NCBI GenBank assembly: GCA_020636075.1
Contig: JACJYO010000011.1
Coordinates: 115,572 to 179,571, forward strand
Direction: 5' to 3'
DNA from: Lewinellaceae bacterium
GTDB taxonomy: Bacteria; Bacteroidota; Bacteroidia; Chitinophagales; Saprospiraceae
DNA: 64,000 nt
Shown here in pieces: positions 55,164-64,000 of this stretch. The translations under genes and the position numbers were made by a program. Below the pieces are notes generated by a model, which was not told the origin of the DNA, did no database searches, and saw only the letters and a program-made list of their open reading frames with translations. Numbering within the stretch: position 1 is the stretch's first letter; the number at the start of each line of letters is the position of its first letter.

Positions 55164-58100
55164 ATGGCTAAATGTTTACGGTTTAATCGTCCAGGGCTTA
55201 AAGCAGTTATACTCTTGCTTTTTGCATGCTTGCTGAATGGCACACAGTTGTTTGCGCAAGGTTTTGCTTCCATCACAAACCTGACAGCGCTGACAGTGTC
55301 GGCCAATACCGGGGAAAAACCACAATCCAAAGTTTGGACCTACGACGGGAAGTGGTGGGCTGTTATGCCCAACGGCACCGGGACGCACCTGTGGCGGCTC
55401 GACGGGACTACCTGGACGGACATGCTGACCCTCTCGGCGGCCACGAATACGAATGCCGATTGCAAGGTCGATGGCGCCTTGGTCCACATCCTGCTATACC
55501 AGGGCACATCCTCGAATCTGGTGTCGGTGGAATATGTACCCATGTCGTCGACGTATCAACTTTGGACAACAAGGCCAACCCCGTCGCCGGTAACACTGGA
55601 CGCCGGCGTGGAAACCGCTACCATCGACATTGATGGAACCGGCCGGATGTGGCTGGCTTCTGCCGGCACCTCGGATATTAATGTGCGCTGGAGCGATTCG
55701 CCGTATTCTACCTGGAGTTCGGCAATCACTATCGGTACCGGTGTGGCCGACGACGATATTTGCGCCATCATTTACCTGCCGGGAAAAATCGGGGTGCTCT
55801 GGTCGAATCAAAATACCGAGCGCTTTGGTTTCAAAACACATACCGACGGCGACGCGCCAACCACCTGGTCGGCCGATGAAGTACCTGCTTCGCAATCGGC
55901 CCAGAATGTCGGCCTGGGTATGGCCGATGACCACCTGAATATGGCCGTAGCCACAGACGGTACCCTCTATTGCGCGGTGAAAACGAGTTATGATGTGGCG
56001 GGTTATCCCAAGATGGCCCTGCTGATCCGCCGGCCGGCCGGCACCTGGGACGATCTCTATCCGGTTTCGGAAACCGGCACACGGCCCATTGTATTGTTGA
56101 ACGAAGCTATTGGAAAATTTAAAATATTTTATTCCTCCACGGAAGGCGGCGGCGATATCCTGTACAAAGAATCGGCAACGTCTTCGATCGCATTGAGCAC
56201 AGCCCTGACTCTGATCAGCGGCACAAATAACGATGTAACCAGTACAAAGCAAAATTACAGTTCCGAAGTTGTGCTGCTGGCTTCCAACGGATCGTCGGCA
56301 GCCGGTGTATTGGCAGTGGATGACCCCAATCCGCTTGTCTGCCATTTGGAAATGGAAGAAGGCAGTGGAACAACCCTGGTGGATTCATCGCCCTATGGAA
56401 ACGATGCCAGCACCGTTGGAAACCCAACCTGGACCACGGGCGTAGTCGGGCAGGCCCTCAACCTCGACGGGTCGACACAATACGCCACCGTGCCCGATGC
56501 GGCCAGCCTGGATATTACCACGGCAATCACCCTGGCCGCCTGGATCAAACCGGCCGGCAGCGCGTTTAGCACGCAGTATATCATAAAAAAAGCGACCCAG
56601 GGTGGTACGAACGGGTACGAACTTTCCCTGTCGACATTGGGGGAAGTGTTTGTTCGGTTTAATCAGGCTGCCAGTGCCAATACCTACCGGCTTAATTCAA
56701 TAACAACCTACCCCCTGAACAGCAGCGCGTGGATGCATATTGCGGCGACGTTCGATCAGAATACTGGCCTGATAAAATTATACATCAATGGCGCCCAGGA
56801 AGGCGGTGACTTGCCCGGCCCGGCCGCAATAGCAACCAACAACCTGGCGCTGGGGATTGGCGCACAACCGGATGGCGTATCAAAATTTAACGGCATGCTG
56901 GATGATGTGCGCGTGTATAACAAGGCCCTCACGCTGGGCGAAATACAGGCCCTGGCTTCCGTCATACCCGACCCGCCGGTGCTGGCATCGCCTGCCGACA
57001 ATGCTACCGGCGTCGGCATTCCGGCAACGCTGACCTGGAATGCCGCGGCGGGCGCTACGGATTACCAGGTACAGGTTTCCCTCGCTGCTGATTTTAGCTC
57101 AACGGTATACGATCAAAGCGGCATTGCCACCACTTCCACGGCAGTATCGGGGCTGGCCGCCAACACTCAATATTACTGGCGGGTAAATGCCTCGAGCAAC
57201 GCCGGCACCAGTGGCTGGTCTACGGTGTGGAATTTTACGACGGCAGCCTTGTCGATCATGTTTCAGGATGGGTTGAACAGCTACAACGGGACGTTGGATA
57301 CCTACATCGACGATGTTGTGCCCGGAACCGTGCGGGGCGCTGAACTGACCTTCATTCAGGACAAAACGGCCAACCAAAACCTCGTTGGCGAAAAACGGTC
57401 GTTACTCCGTTTCGACCTGTCGGCTATACCTGCAGGCTCGACCATTCTTTCAGCCGAATTGCAGTTTTATGTAAATACGGAAGGGCAGGGCTTTACCATG
57501 TATCGCATGCTGGTTCCCTGGACCGAAGCCGTAACCTATAACTCCCTGGGCGGCCGGCACTTTGTGACTGATGATGTTGATGCAGAATCGACGGTAAATG
57601 CCACCTGGCCCGGCGATGACAACTATGTGGGTTTTATTACCGTAAGCGTGCCGGCATCGACTATTCAGGATTGGATAGACGGCAATTTGGACAATAACGG
57701 CTGGCTCATGGTGGCTACCGATGGCGATGATGGCCAGCAATTGCGATCGCGGGAGGCTGCGACTGTCGGTGACCGGCCAAAACTGACGGTATACTATTCC
57801 TCCGCAACTGCTCCGGATGCACCAACCCTGGTTTCACCGGCTGATATGGCCACTGGCGTAACGGTTCCGCCAACGCTGAGTTGGAATGCGGCTGCCGGCG
57901 CCGATACGTACCAGGTGCAGGTATCCACAGCATCTGATTTTTCCAGTACTGTTTTTGACCAGAGCGGTATTGTCGCAACGTCGGTAGTAGTGCCTGGTCT
58001 GGCGGATAACACCCTTTACTACTGGCGCGTAAATGCGACGAACGGCAATGGCACCAGCGACTGGTCGGCCGTTTGGAGTTTTACCACGGGAACTTCCGGT

Positions 58101-61100
58101 GCCTTTTCGCTGGATTTTGACGGCAGCACAAATTATGTGGACTGCGGCAACCCGGCAGCGCTGCACGTAACGGATTTTACCCTGGAAGCCTGGATCAAAA
58201 TTGAAGGCACGGGGGCAAGCGTCAGCACAGGCACCAACGGTGTCCTGGATTTCGTGCCGATTGTTTCAAAAGGCCGCGGCGACACCGAAGACCCGGTGAA
58301 AGATGTCAATTTCGCGTTGGGCTACCAGCTGTCTACGAACAAACTTGCAGCCGATTTTGAAGACAACATAAACTCCGCAAACCACCCCGCCATCGGCAAT
58401 GCCACCCTGGGGAATTGCTGGACGCATGTGGCGGCAACCTATAATTCAGCCACCGGAATTTGGAAATTGTATGTCAATGGCGCCCTGGACCAAACCGTTG
58501 ATCTGGGCACTGCCTTTGTACCGCAATCCCTCAGCGATGTAAAAGCGAGTATCGGCACCACTTTTAACGCAGATGGTGTAGCCGATGGCTTTTTTAACGG
58601 TTTGATCGATGAAGCGCGGATCTGGAATCTCGTGCGGTCGGATGGCGAAATTGCAGCCGACTACGCTGCCGAATTGAACAGTGGCCCGGGTCTGGTTGCC
58701 CGCTATGGTTTAAATACCGGTAGCGGCTCGACGGCAATTAACGACCTCGGCCCCGATGGCAGTATTGCCGGTACGCCGGTGTGGACGGCAGGCTTTGTGC
58801 CGGGCGCCGGTGGCACCGCAGATGCCGGCGGGCCGTATACGACCTGCAACACGACACCGGTTAACATTATGGCAATAACCAACTCCACCGGTGTCTGGAG
58901 CGGTGGTCTGGGTACGTTCGGCTCGACAACCAGCGCCAGCACCACCTATACACCCGACGTTTCCGAGGTTGGCACGAATGTGACGCTCACCTGGACAACA
59001 GACGCCGGCGCCTGCGACCCGGTAAGCGATGATGCTATCCTGACGGTAAACGGACAAGGCGCGGCGACTTCGCTTGACTTCAATGGCAGCAGCGATTATG
59101 TCAGCTTTGGCGCAGCGTCGCCGGAATTGAATGCGACGAGTTTTACCCTGGAAGCCTGGATCAAAATCGAAGGCGCCGGGGTAACCACAACAACCAGCGG
59201 CGCCGGTGGTGGCGGCTTTGAAGGCGCCACTGCAGCAGTGCCCATCGTGACCAAGGGACGGGGTGAAGGCGAGTCGCCTGCAAACATCAACATGAATTAT
59301 TTCATGGGCCTTGTTGGCAATAAACTGGCCGCTGATTTTGAAGAGCCAGCGGGACCAAACCACTCCGTTATCGGCAATGCTACACTCCCATCGAATACCT
59401 GGACGCATATTGCAGCGACTTACGATCAACCATCGGGCGTGTGGAATTTGTACATCAATGGAGCTCTGGACAAAACACTGAACCTGGGCACCGGCTTCTC
59501 GCCGGCCAATACCAGCATCCAGCATGCCGCTGTCGGCACAGCTATGAATTCGACGGGTGTGGCTGCCGGCTTTTTTAACGGCCTGGTCGACGAAGTGCGC
59601 ATCTGGAATGTCGCCCGCACGCCTACGGAAATTCTGGACAATTACGCACTCGAACTGACGGGCGGAACCGGACTGATTGGCCGCTGGGGATTCAATGAAG
59701 GTTGCGGGTTGACTGCCACGAATTCCATTAATGCGAGCCCCAACGGTACGCTGAGTAGCGCAAATGGACCGGTTTGGAGCACGGATATTCCTTCCGGCCC
59801 TGTCGCCCCCGACGCACCGACGCTGGTTTCGCCGGCCAACAATGCCACCAATATTGGCCTTCCGCCCACACTGAGTTGGAATGCTGCTGCCGGCGCTACG
59901 ACGTATCGCGTGCAGCTTTCTTTGGTCTCTAATTTTTCCTCGGTGGAATATGATCAAAGTGGCCTTGGTACAACCTCCGTTTCGGTGCCCAGTCTTTTTG
60001 AAAACACCCTCTATTACTGGCGGGTGAACGCCACCAATGCCGGAGGAACCAGTGACTGGTCAACCGTTTGGAGTTTCACCACCGCAGCCACGGGTGCTTA
60101 TGCCCTGGACTTTAACGGCAGCAATAATCTGGTGGATTGCGGCAACGACGCGTCCTTGCACGTGACCAATTTTACGCTGGAAGCCTGGATTAAAATTGAA
60201 GCGCCAGGCGTATCAACCAGTACGGGCAGCGGCGGTATTACGAATATTGTTCCGATTATCATGAAAGGCCGGGCAGAAGCGGAATCGGCGCTCGTCGATG
60301 TGAATTATGCCCTGGGGTATCAATTGTCTACGAATAAACTGGTGGCAGATTTTGAAGATAATGCTACCTCGGCAAACCACCCCGCCATTAGCAACGCCAC
60401 CCTGGGTAATTGCTGGACCCACGTGGCAGCCACCTATGACGTTTCCGGCGTTTGGAAACTATACATCAACGGGGTGCTGGATGGAACTACCAACCTGGGT
60501 GGCGCTTTCACACCGCAATCTTTGAGCGATGTAAAAGCCTGTATCGGTTCGTCGTTCAATTCCAGTGGCACGGCCGAAGGCTATTTTAACGGTTTGATCG
60601 ATGAAGTCCGGGTCTGGGATGTTGTACGATCCGATGCTGAAATTGCTGCCGATTACGCCAATGATTTGAACAGCGGCAGTGGCCTGACCGCCCGGTACGG
60701 CTTTAATACCGGCAATGGTTCGGTCGCCGTAAATAGCCTGGGGCCCGATGGCGCAATTTCCGGAACGCCGGTTTGGGTGGACGGTTATGCGCCGGCCGGT
60801 ACATTAGCCAGTTCGCTCGATTTCAATGGTACCACGGATTATGTCACTTTTGGCGCCGCACCGGAATTGAATGCCACCAATTTTACGCTGGAAGCCTGGA
60901 TTAAAATTGAGGGCACCGGCACCACTGTTTCAACTGGAACGGGCGGGATCACGGCAGTGCCTATCGTGACAAAAGGCCGGGGTGAATCGGAAACGGGCAA
61001 CCTGAACATGAATTACTTTATGGGCCTGATTGGCAACAAACTTGCGGCCGATTTTGAAGAATCAACAGGACCAAACCACCCCGTGACAGGCGTTGCGGAT

Positions 61101-64000
61101 ATCCCGAACAATGTTTGGACCCATGTGGCGGCTACCTATGATGTGGCCAACGCCGAATGGAAATTGTATATCAATGGGGTGCAGGACCAAACCCTCGACC
61201 TCGGTTCGAATATTTCGCCGGTAGGCAATAGTATTCAACACGCCGGCGTCGGCACGGCCATGACTTCCACCGGGGCTGTTGCCGGTTATTTTAATGGCCT
61301 GATTGATGAGGTGCGTATTTGGAATGTCGTTCGCACCCAACCGGAAATCCAGGCTAACTACACCATGGAATTGACAAGCGGCACCGGCTTGATCGGCCGC
61401 TGGGGGTTCAACGATGGCTGTGGCCTGACCGCCGTAAATTCCATTCCGTCAAGTCCAAACGGAACCCTGAGCAGCGCAACGGGTCCGGTTTGGGTGCTTG
61501 ACTCGCCGGTCTCGGGTCCGATTAACAATGCGCCGGATCAACCGGCTAACCCTTCGCCTGCTGATTTGGCTACCGCGCCGTCGACCAGTCCCGACCTATG
61601 CGTGGATGTCAGCGACCCGGATGGCGACGCCCTGCGGGTACGGTATTACGCGCGCCCCAAGGCTACTGCGGGCGCTCCGTTTACGATTGTTTGGTTGCCG
61701 GATACGCAGTACTACGTGGAAGAACCACAGGTGCATGGCGGGACACCGGCCATGTTCAATTCGCAAACAGCTTGGGTTGTCAATAATGAAGTCGCGGAAA
61801 ACATTGTCTATGTGGGCCAGTTGGGCGATTGCGTGGAGCATGGCGATTATCCCTCCAATCCAACTTTTGGTGAACTCGAATGGGACCGGGCCAAAACGGC
61901 CATGTATGCCCTGGAGCCACCTGAGATTCCGTACGGCGTTTGCGCCGGCAACCACGACCAGTCGCCTATCGGTGATCCGAATGGAACCACTACCCGTTTT
62001 AACGAAGCGTTTGGCTTTAACCATTTTATGGGGAGGCCGTATTACGGTGGCCACTACGGCATCGATAATAATGACAACCACTTCCAGATATTCTCAGCCT
62101 CTGGCATCGACTTCATGGTGATCTCCTTTGAATATGATCAAAGTAGTAATTTCAATGCTGCGAATGGACCGCTGGATTGGGCAGAAGACCTCGTTGCGGA
62201 TAGCTCACACAGGAAAGTTATTGTGATGAGCCACCACGTTTTGAGCGACAACGGAAACTTCAGTACCCAGGGTCAATACATTTATAACCGCCTGAAAGCC
62301 TACCCGAACTTTATCATGATGGTCGGTGGCCACGACCCGGGCGGCGACGGTGAAGCACGGCGCAGCGATGTGAATCAGATCGGCATGACAAACTACACCG
62401 TGCATACTATATTGTCTGATTATCAGGCCCGTACCAACGGTGGCAACGGCTTGATGCGCATTTTCCGGTTCGAGCCCGCGACCAATAATGTAGCGGTAAA
62501 AACCTATTCCCCATTTACGAACACCTATGAACAGGATGGCTCCAGCGAGTTCAACCTGACCGTTGATCTCGGCGGTAGTCAGGTTCCTTTTGTTATGATC
62601 GGGGAATTGAACGATGTGCCTTCCGGTACGTCGCCTTGTGTAAACTATGCGGGTCTGGACGGCTGTACGGAATACGAATGGTATGTTGAATTATTTGACG
62701 GTACGGCAACTACCACCGGGCCAGTCTGGACGTTCACCACACCCGGCGGCGGAAATGCGACAATTACACCGGATGGCCCGACGACTTTCTGTGAGGGTGG
62801 TAGCGTGACGCTCACCGCCTCCAGCGGCGATTCTTACCTCTGGAGTACCATGGAAACGACGCAAAGTATTGTCGTCACAACCAGCGGCTCCTATACTGTT
62901 GAGGTGACCACTGCCGGTTGTACCGGAAGTTCCACTTCAACCGAAGTAACGGTCAATGGTCTTGGTACTGCCAACGCCGGTGCGGACCAAATGACTTGTA
63001 TTAATGGTGTTGTTTATTTGCAAGGCGCAGTAGGTGGTACGTCCACAGGCGGTACCTGGAGTGCAAATGTTGGCGGTGGTACATTCTTCCCAAGCGCAAC
63101 CAATTTAGTCACCTTTTATATTCCGCCATCCGGCTATTCGGACCCGATTACCTTAACTCTGACAGGTGATGGCCCATGCCCGGCAAGCGATGATCTGGTG
63201 GTTACGTATGGCCCATTGCCACCTGTAACACTTACTGCCTCCGGGCCGTCGGATGCTACCTGTGGTCAGGATGTGGTGATCACAATTGAAGTTGCAAGTG
63301 GATTTACCGACATCAAGTCATATCAATATGTGGTTGAATGGGATCCGTTAAAATTCCAATATGTGACCCACAATGCACCTGCTATCGATGGGGAGCCTGC
63401 CACTGTATTCACCAACAATACATCCATTGGACAACTGAGCTATGGCTGGATTGATCAGTCGGGCGCCATTACCGGCAAAACACTGTCCAATGGAAGTACC
63501 GTATTAACGGTGACCCTTAAACCACTGGTTAGTTCGGGCATGGACGAACCTGTGAATATTATCGGTACGGTTATTACGCCCATGGAGGCGTCGAATAGCC
63601 AACAATGTTTGCTAACGCTAACGCCGCAAAACAATGTTGCCATCGACTTTAACCCAATTTCGGTGAGCTGCCCGGCAAATACAATGATCTGTTCCGATGC
63701 TTCGCCGCTTACGCTAACCGGTGAAAACCCCACCGGCGGTAGTTACAGCGGCACGGGTGTTGATATGGGTATGTTTGACCCGGCTGCTGCCGGTACCGGC
63801 CCACATGAAATCACCTACAATTATACCGATGGGAACAGCTGCGCTGCTTTTTGCACATTCACCATCACGGTGATTGCCCCCCCCACGGCAGATGCGCCGG
63901 GCGATGTAACGGCTTGCGACAGTTACACGCTCCCGGTTTTGACAGTGGGCAACTACTTCACGGGCTCGGGTGGCACGGGTACAGCGCTGAATGCCGGTGC
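55164..64000 (+). CDS. Giant secreted LamG/Fn3/metallophosphoesterase protein, 3' end outside window
   Basis: ATG 55164 (MAKCLRFNRPGLK) opens a signal peptide (AVILLLFACLLNGTQLFAQ). The frame stays open to the window edge, about 2945 codons. Order: propeller-like region (30-390); LamG 1 (390-600); fibronectin III (603-693); DNRLRE-type module (695-880); Fn3 (884-976); LamG 2 and 3 (about 981-1176 and 1303-1506); Fn3 (1550-1641); LamG 4 and 5 (1646-1846 and 1885-2093); a calcineurin-like metallophosphoesterase (about 2170-2446) with LPDTQYY, GDCVEHGD, GNHD, MSHH and GGHDPG metal-ligand motifs; Ig-like modules; a cohesin-like module (about 2690-2830, IKSYQYVVEWDPLKFQYV). LamG modules bind glycans; the phosphoesterase would act outside the cell. 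A T9SS signal would be expected past the window end. Confidence 0.9.
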   Translation, partial: MAKCLRFNRPGLKAVILLLFACLLNGTQLFAQGFASITNLTALTVSANTGEKPQSKVWTYDGKWWAVMPNGTGTHLWRLDGTTWTDMLTLSAATNTNADCKVDGALVHILLYQGTSSNLVSVEYVPMSSTYQLWTTRPTPSPVTLDAGVETATIDIDGTGRMWLASAGTSDINVRWSDSPYSTWSSAITIGTGVADDDICAIIYLPGKIGVLWSNQNTERFGFKTHTDGDAPTTWSADEVPASQSAQNVGLGMADDHLNMAVATDGTLYCAVKTSYDVAGYPKMALLIRRPAGTWDDLYPVSETGTRPIVLLNEAIGKFKIFYSSTEGGGDILYKESATSSIALSTALTLISGTNNDVTSTKQNYSSEVVLLASNGSSAAGVLAVDDPNPLVCHLEMEEGSGTTLVDSSPYGNDASTVGNPTWTTGVVGQALNLDGSTQYATVPDAASLDITTAITLAAWIKPAGSAFSTQYIIKKATQGGTNGYELSLSTLGEVFVRFNQAASANTYRLNSITTYPLNSSAWMHIAATFDQNTGLIKLYINGAQEGGDLPGPAAIATNNLALGIGAQPDGVSKFNGMLDDVRVYNKALTLGEIQALASVIPDPPVLASPADNATGVGIPATLTWNAAAGATDYQVQVSLAADFSSTVYDQSGIATTSTAVSGLAANTQYYWRVNASSNAGTSGWSTVWNFTTAALSIMFQDGLNSYNGTLDTYIDDVVPGTVRGAELTFIQDKTANQNLVGEKRSLLRFDLSAIPAGSTILSAELQFYVNTEGQGFTMYRMLVPWTEAVTYNSLGGRHFVTDDVDAESTVNATWPGDDNYVGFITVSVPASTIQDWIDGNLDNNGWLMVATDGDDGQQLRSREAATVGDRPKLTVYYSSATAPDAPTLVSPADMATGVTVPPTLSWNAAAGADTYQVQVSTASDFSSTVFDQSGIVATSVVVPGLADNTLYYWRVNATNGNGTSDWSAVWSFTTGTSGAFSLDFDGSTNYVDCGNPAALHVTDFTLEAWIKIEGTGASVSTGTNGVLDFVPIVSKGRGDTEDPVKDVNFALGYQLSTNKLAADFEDNINSANHPAIGNATLGNCWTHVAATYNSATGIWKLYVNGALDQTVDLGTAFVPQSLSDVKASIGTTFNADGVADGFFNGLIDEARIWNLVRSDGEIAADYAAELNSGPGLVARYGLNTGSGSTAINDLGPDGSIAGTPVWTAGFVPGAGGTADAGGPYTTCNTTPVNIMAITNSTGVWSGGLGTFGSTTSASTTYTPDVSEVGTNVTLTWTTDAGACDPVSDDAILTVNGQGAATSLDFNGSSDYVSFGAASPELNATSFTLEAWIKIEGAGVTTTTSGAGGGGFEGATAAVPIVTKGRGEGESPANINMNYFMGLVGNKLAADFEEPAGPNHSVIGNATLPSNTWTHIAATYDQPSGVWNLYINGALDKTLNLGTGFSPANTSIQHAAVGTAMNSTGVAAGFFNGLVDEVRIWNVARTPTEILDNYALELTGGTGLIGRWGFNEGCGLTATNSINASPNGTLSSANGPVWSTDIPSGPVAPDAPTLVSPANNATNIGLPPTLSWNAAAGATTYRVQLSLVSNFSSVEYDQSGLGTTSVSVPSLFENTLYYWRVNATNAGGTSDWSTVWSFTTAATGAYALDFNGSNNLVDCGNDASLHVTNFTLEAWIKIEAPGVSTSTGSGGITNIVPIIMKGRAEAESALVDVNYALGYQLSTNKLVADFEDNATSANHPAISNATLGNCWTHVAATYDVSGVWKLYINGVLDGTTNLGGAFTPQSLSDVKACIGSSFNSSGTAEGYFNGLIDEVRVWDVVRSDAEIAADYANDLNSGSGLTARYGFNTGNGSVAVNSLGPDGAISGTPVWVDGYAPAGTLASSLDFNGTTDYVTFGAAPELNATNFTLEAWIKIEGTGTTVSTGTGGITAVPIVTKGRGESETGNLNMNYFMGLIGNKLAADFEESTGPNHPVTGVADIPNNVWTHVAATYDVANAEWKLYINGVQDQTLDLGSNISPVGNSIQHAGVGTAMTSTGAVAGYFNGLIDEVRIWNVVRTQPEIQANYTMELTSGTGLIGRWGFNDGCGLTAVNSIPSSPNGTLSSATGPVWVLDSPVSGPINNAPDQPANPSPADLATAPSTSPDLCVDVSDPDGDALRVRYYARPKATAGAPFTIVWLPDTQYYVEEPQVHGGTPAMFNSQTAWVVNNEVAENIVYVGQLGDCVEHGDYPSNPTFGELEWDRAKTAMYALEPPEIPYGVCAGNHDQSPIGDPNGTTTRFNEAFGFNHFMGRPYYGGHYGIDNNDNHFQIFSASGIDFMVISFEYDQSSNFNAANGPLDWAEDLVADSSHRKVIVMSHHVLSDNGNFSTQGQYIYNRLKAYPNFIMMVGGHDPGGDGEARRSDVNQIGMTNYTVHTILSDYQARTNGGNGLMRIFRFEPATNNVAVKTYSPFTNTYEQDGSSEFNLTVDLGGSQVPFVMIGELNDVPSGTSPCVNYAGLDGCTEYEWYVELFDGTATTTGPVWTFTTPGGGNATITPDGPTTFCEGGSVTLTASSGDSYLWSTMETTQSIVVTTSGSYTVEVTTAGCTGSSTSTEVTVNGLGTANAGADQMTCINGVVYLQGAVGGTSTGGTWSANVGGGTFFPSATNLVTFYIPPSGYSDPITLTLTGDGPCPASDDLVVTYGPLPPVTLTASGPSDATCGQDVVITIEVASGFTDIKSYQYVVEWDPLKFQYVTHNAPAIDGEPATVFTNNTSIGQLSYGWIDQSGAITGKTLSNGSTVLTVTLKPLVSSGMDEPVNIIGTVITPMEASNSQQCLLTLTPQNNVAIDFNPISVSCPANTMICSDASPLTLTGENPTGGSYSGTGVDMGMFDPAAAGTGPHEITYNYTDGNSCAAFCTFTITVIAPPTADAPGDVTACDSYTLPVLTVGNYFTGSGGTGTALNAG

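Overview
The window looks like a chromosomal segment of a Bacteroidota bacterium, probably a Saprospiria-type environmental lineage. Evidence for the phylum: several proteins end in a type IX secretion (T9SS) C-terminal sorting domain (NRPNPF...VIGF... form), SprB and HYR repeats are abundant, promoter-like TAnnTTTG boxes occur, and classical Shine-Dalgarno sequences are weak. The family-level placement is inference. I saw no rRNA, tRNA, insertion-sequence transposase or CRISPR array.

Region 1 (1-7.2 kb) holds small accessory genes. A minus-strand run encodes a 2-TM protein, a secreted or tail-anchored protein with a caspase/CHAT-like His...Cys pair, a zinc-ribbon membrane protein and a partial gene. 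Then come two separate antitoxin-like genes, each followed by a truncated PIN-toxin remnant, a HEPN-like protein, a Cas2/SinR-like protein and several unknowns. Region 2 (7.3-17.3 kb) holds envelope and secreted proteins: a large BNR/sortilin-type propeller, a TlpA-like thioredoxin behind two paralogous eight-cysteine secreted proteins, a secreted methyltransferase-like protein, a DoxX-like protein, an N-acetylmuramoyl-L-alanine amidase with SH3b domains and a T9SS-secreted sialidase-like propeller.

Region 3 (17.9-34.6 kb) is one 16.7-kb gene for a protein of about 5,560 residues: a beta-helix-like N-part, a cohesin-like module, on the order of 40 HYR-type modules, a dockerin-like module, a second cohesin-like module and a T9SS signal. 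Region 4 (34.9-53.5 kb) is a three-gene adhesin cassette present twice in tandem: A (34.9-38.4) B (38.5-40.8) C (41.0-43.0), and A' (44.3-48.4) B' (48.5-51.4) C' (51.5-53.5). A and A' are broken by many frameshifts and C by one. B' carries eight nearly identical 249-bp repeats. The C genes and their flanks form near-identical direct repeats of about 2.6 kb, 10.5 kb apart. Intergenic stretches after C and C' are packed with palindromic repeat elements. Region 5 (55.2-64.0 kb) is the 5' part of another giant secreted protein with LamG, fibronectin-III, DNRLRE, metallophosphoesterase and cohesin-like modules; it runs off the end.

The most interesting signal is in the A-B-C cassettes. A, B, A' and B' all lack a T9SS sorting signal and all stop just after the last Cys of a SprB-like module, one strand short of the internal repeats. 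B, B', C and C' all begin, after the signal peptide, with a conserved Cys-containing strand-like segment. Only C and C' carry a T9SS signal. This suggests, as inference only, a surface filament or complex assembled head to tail in gene order and anchored by C.
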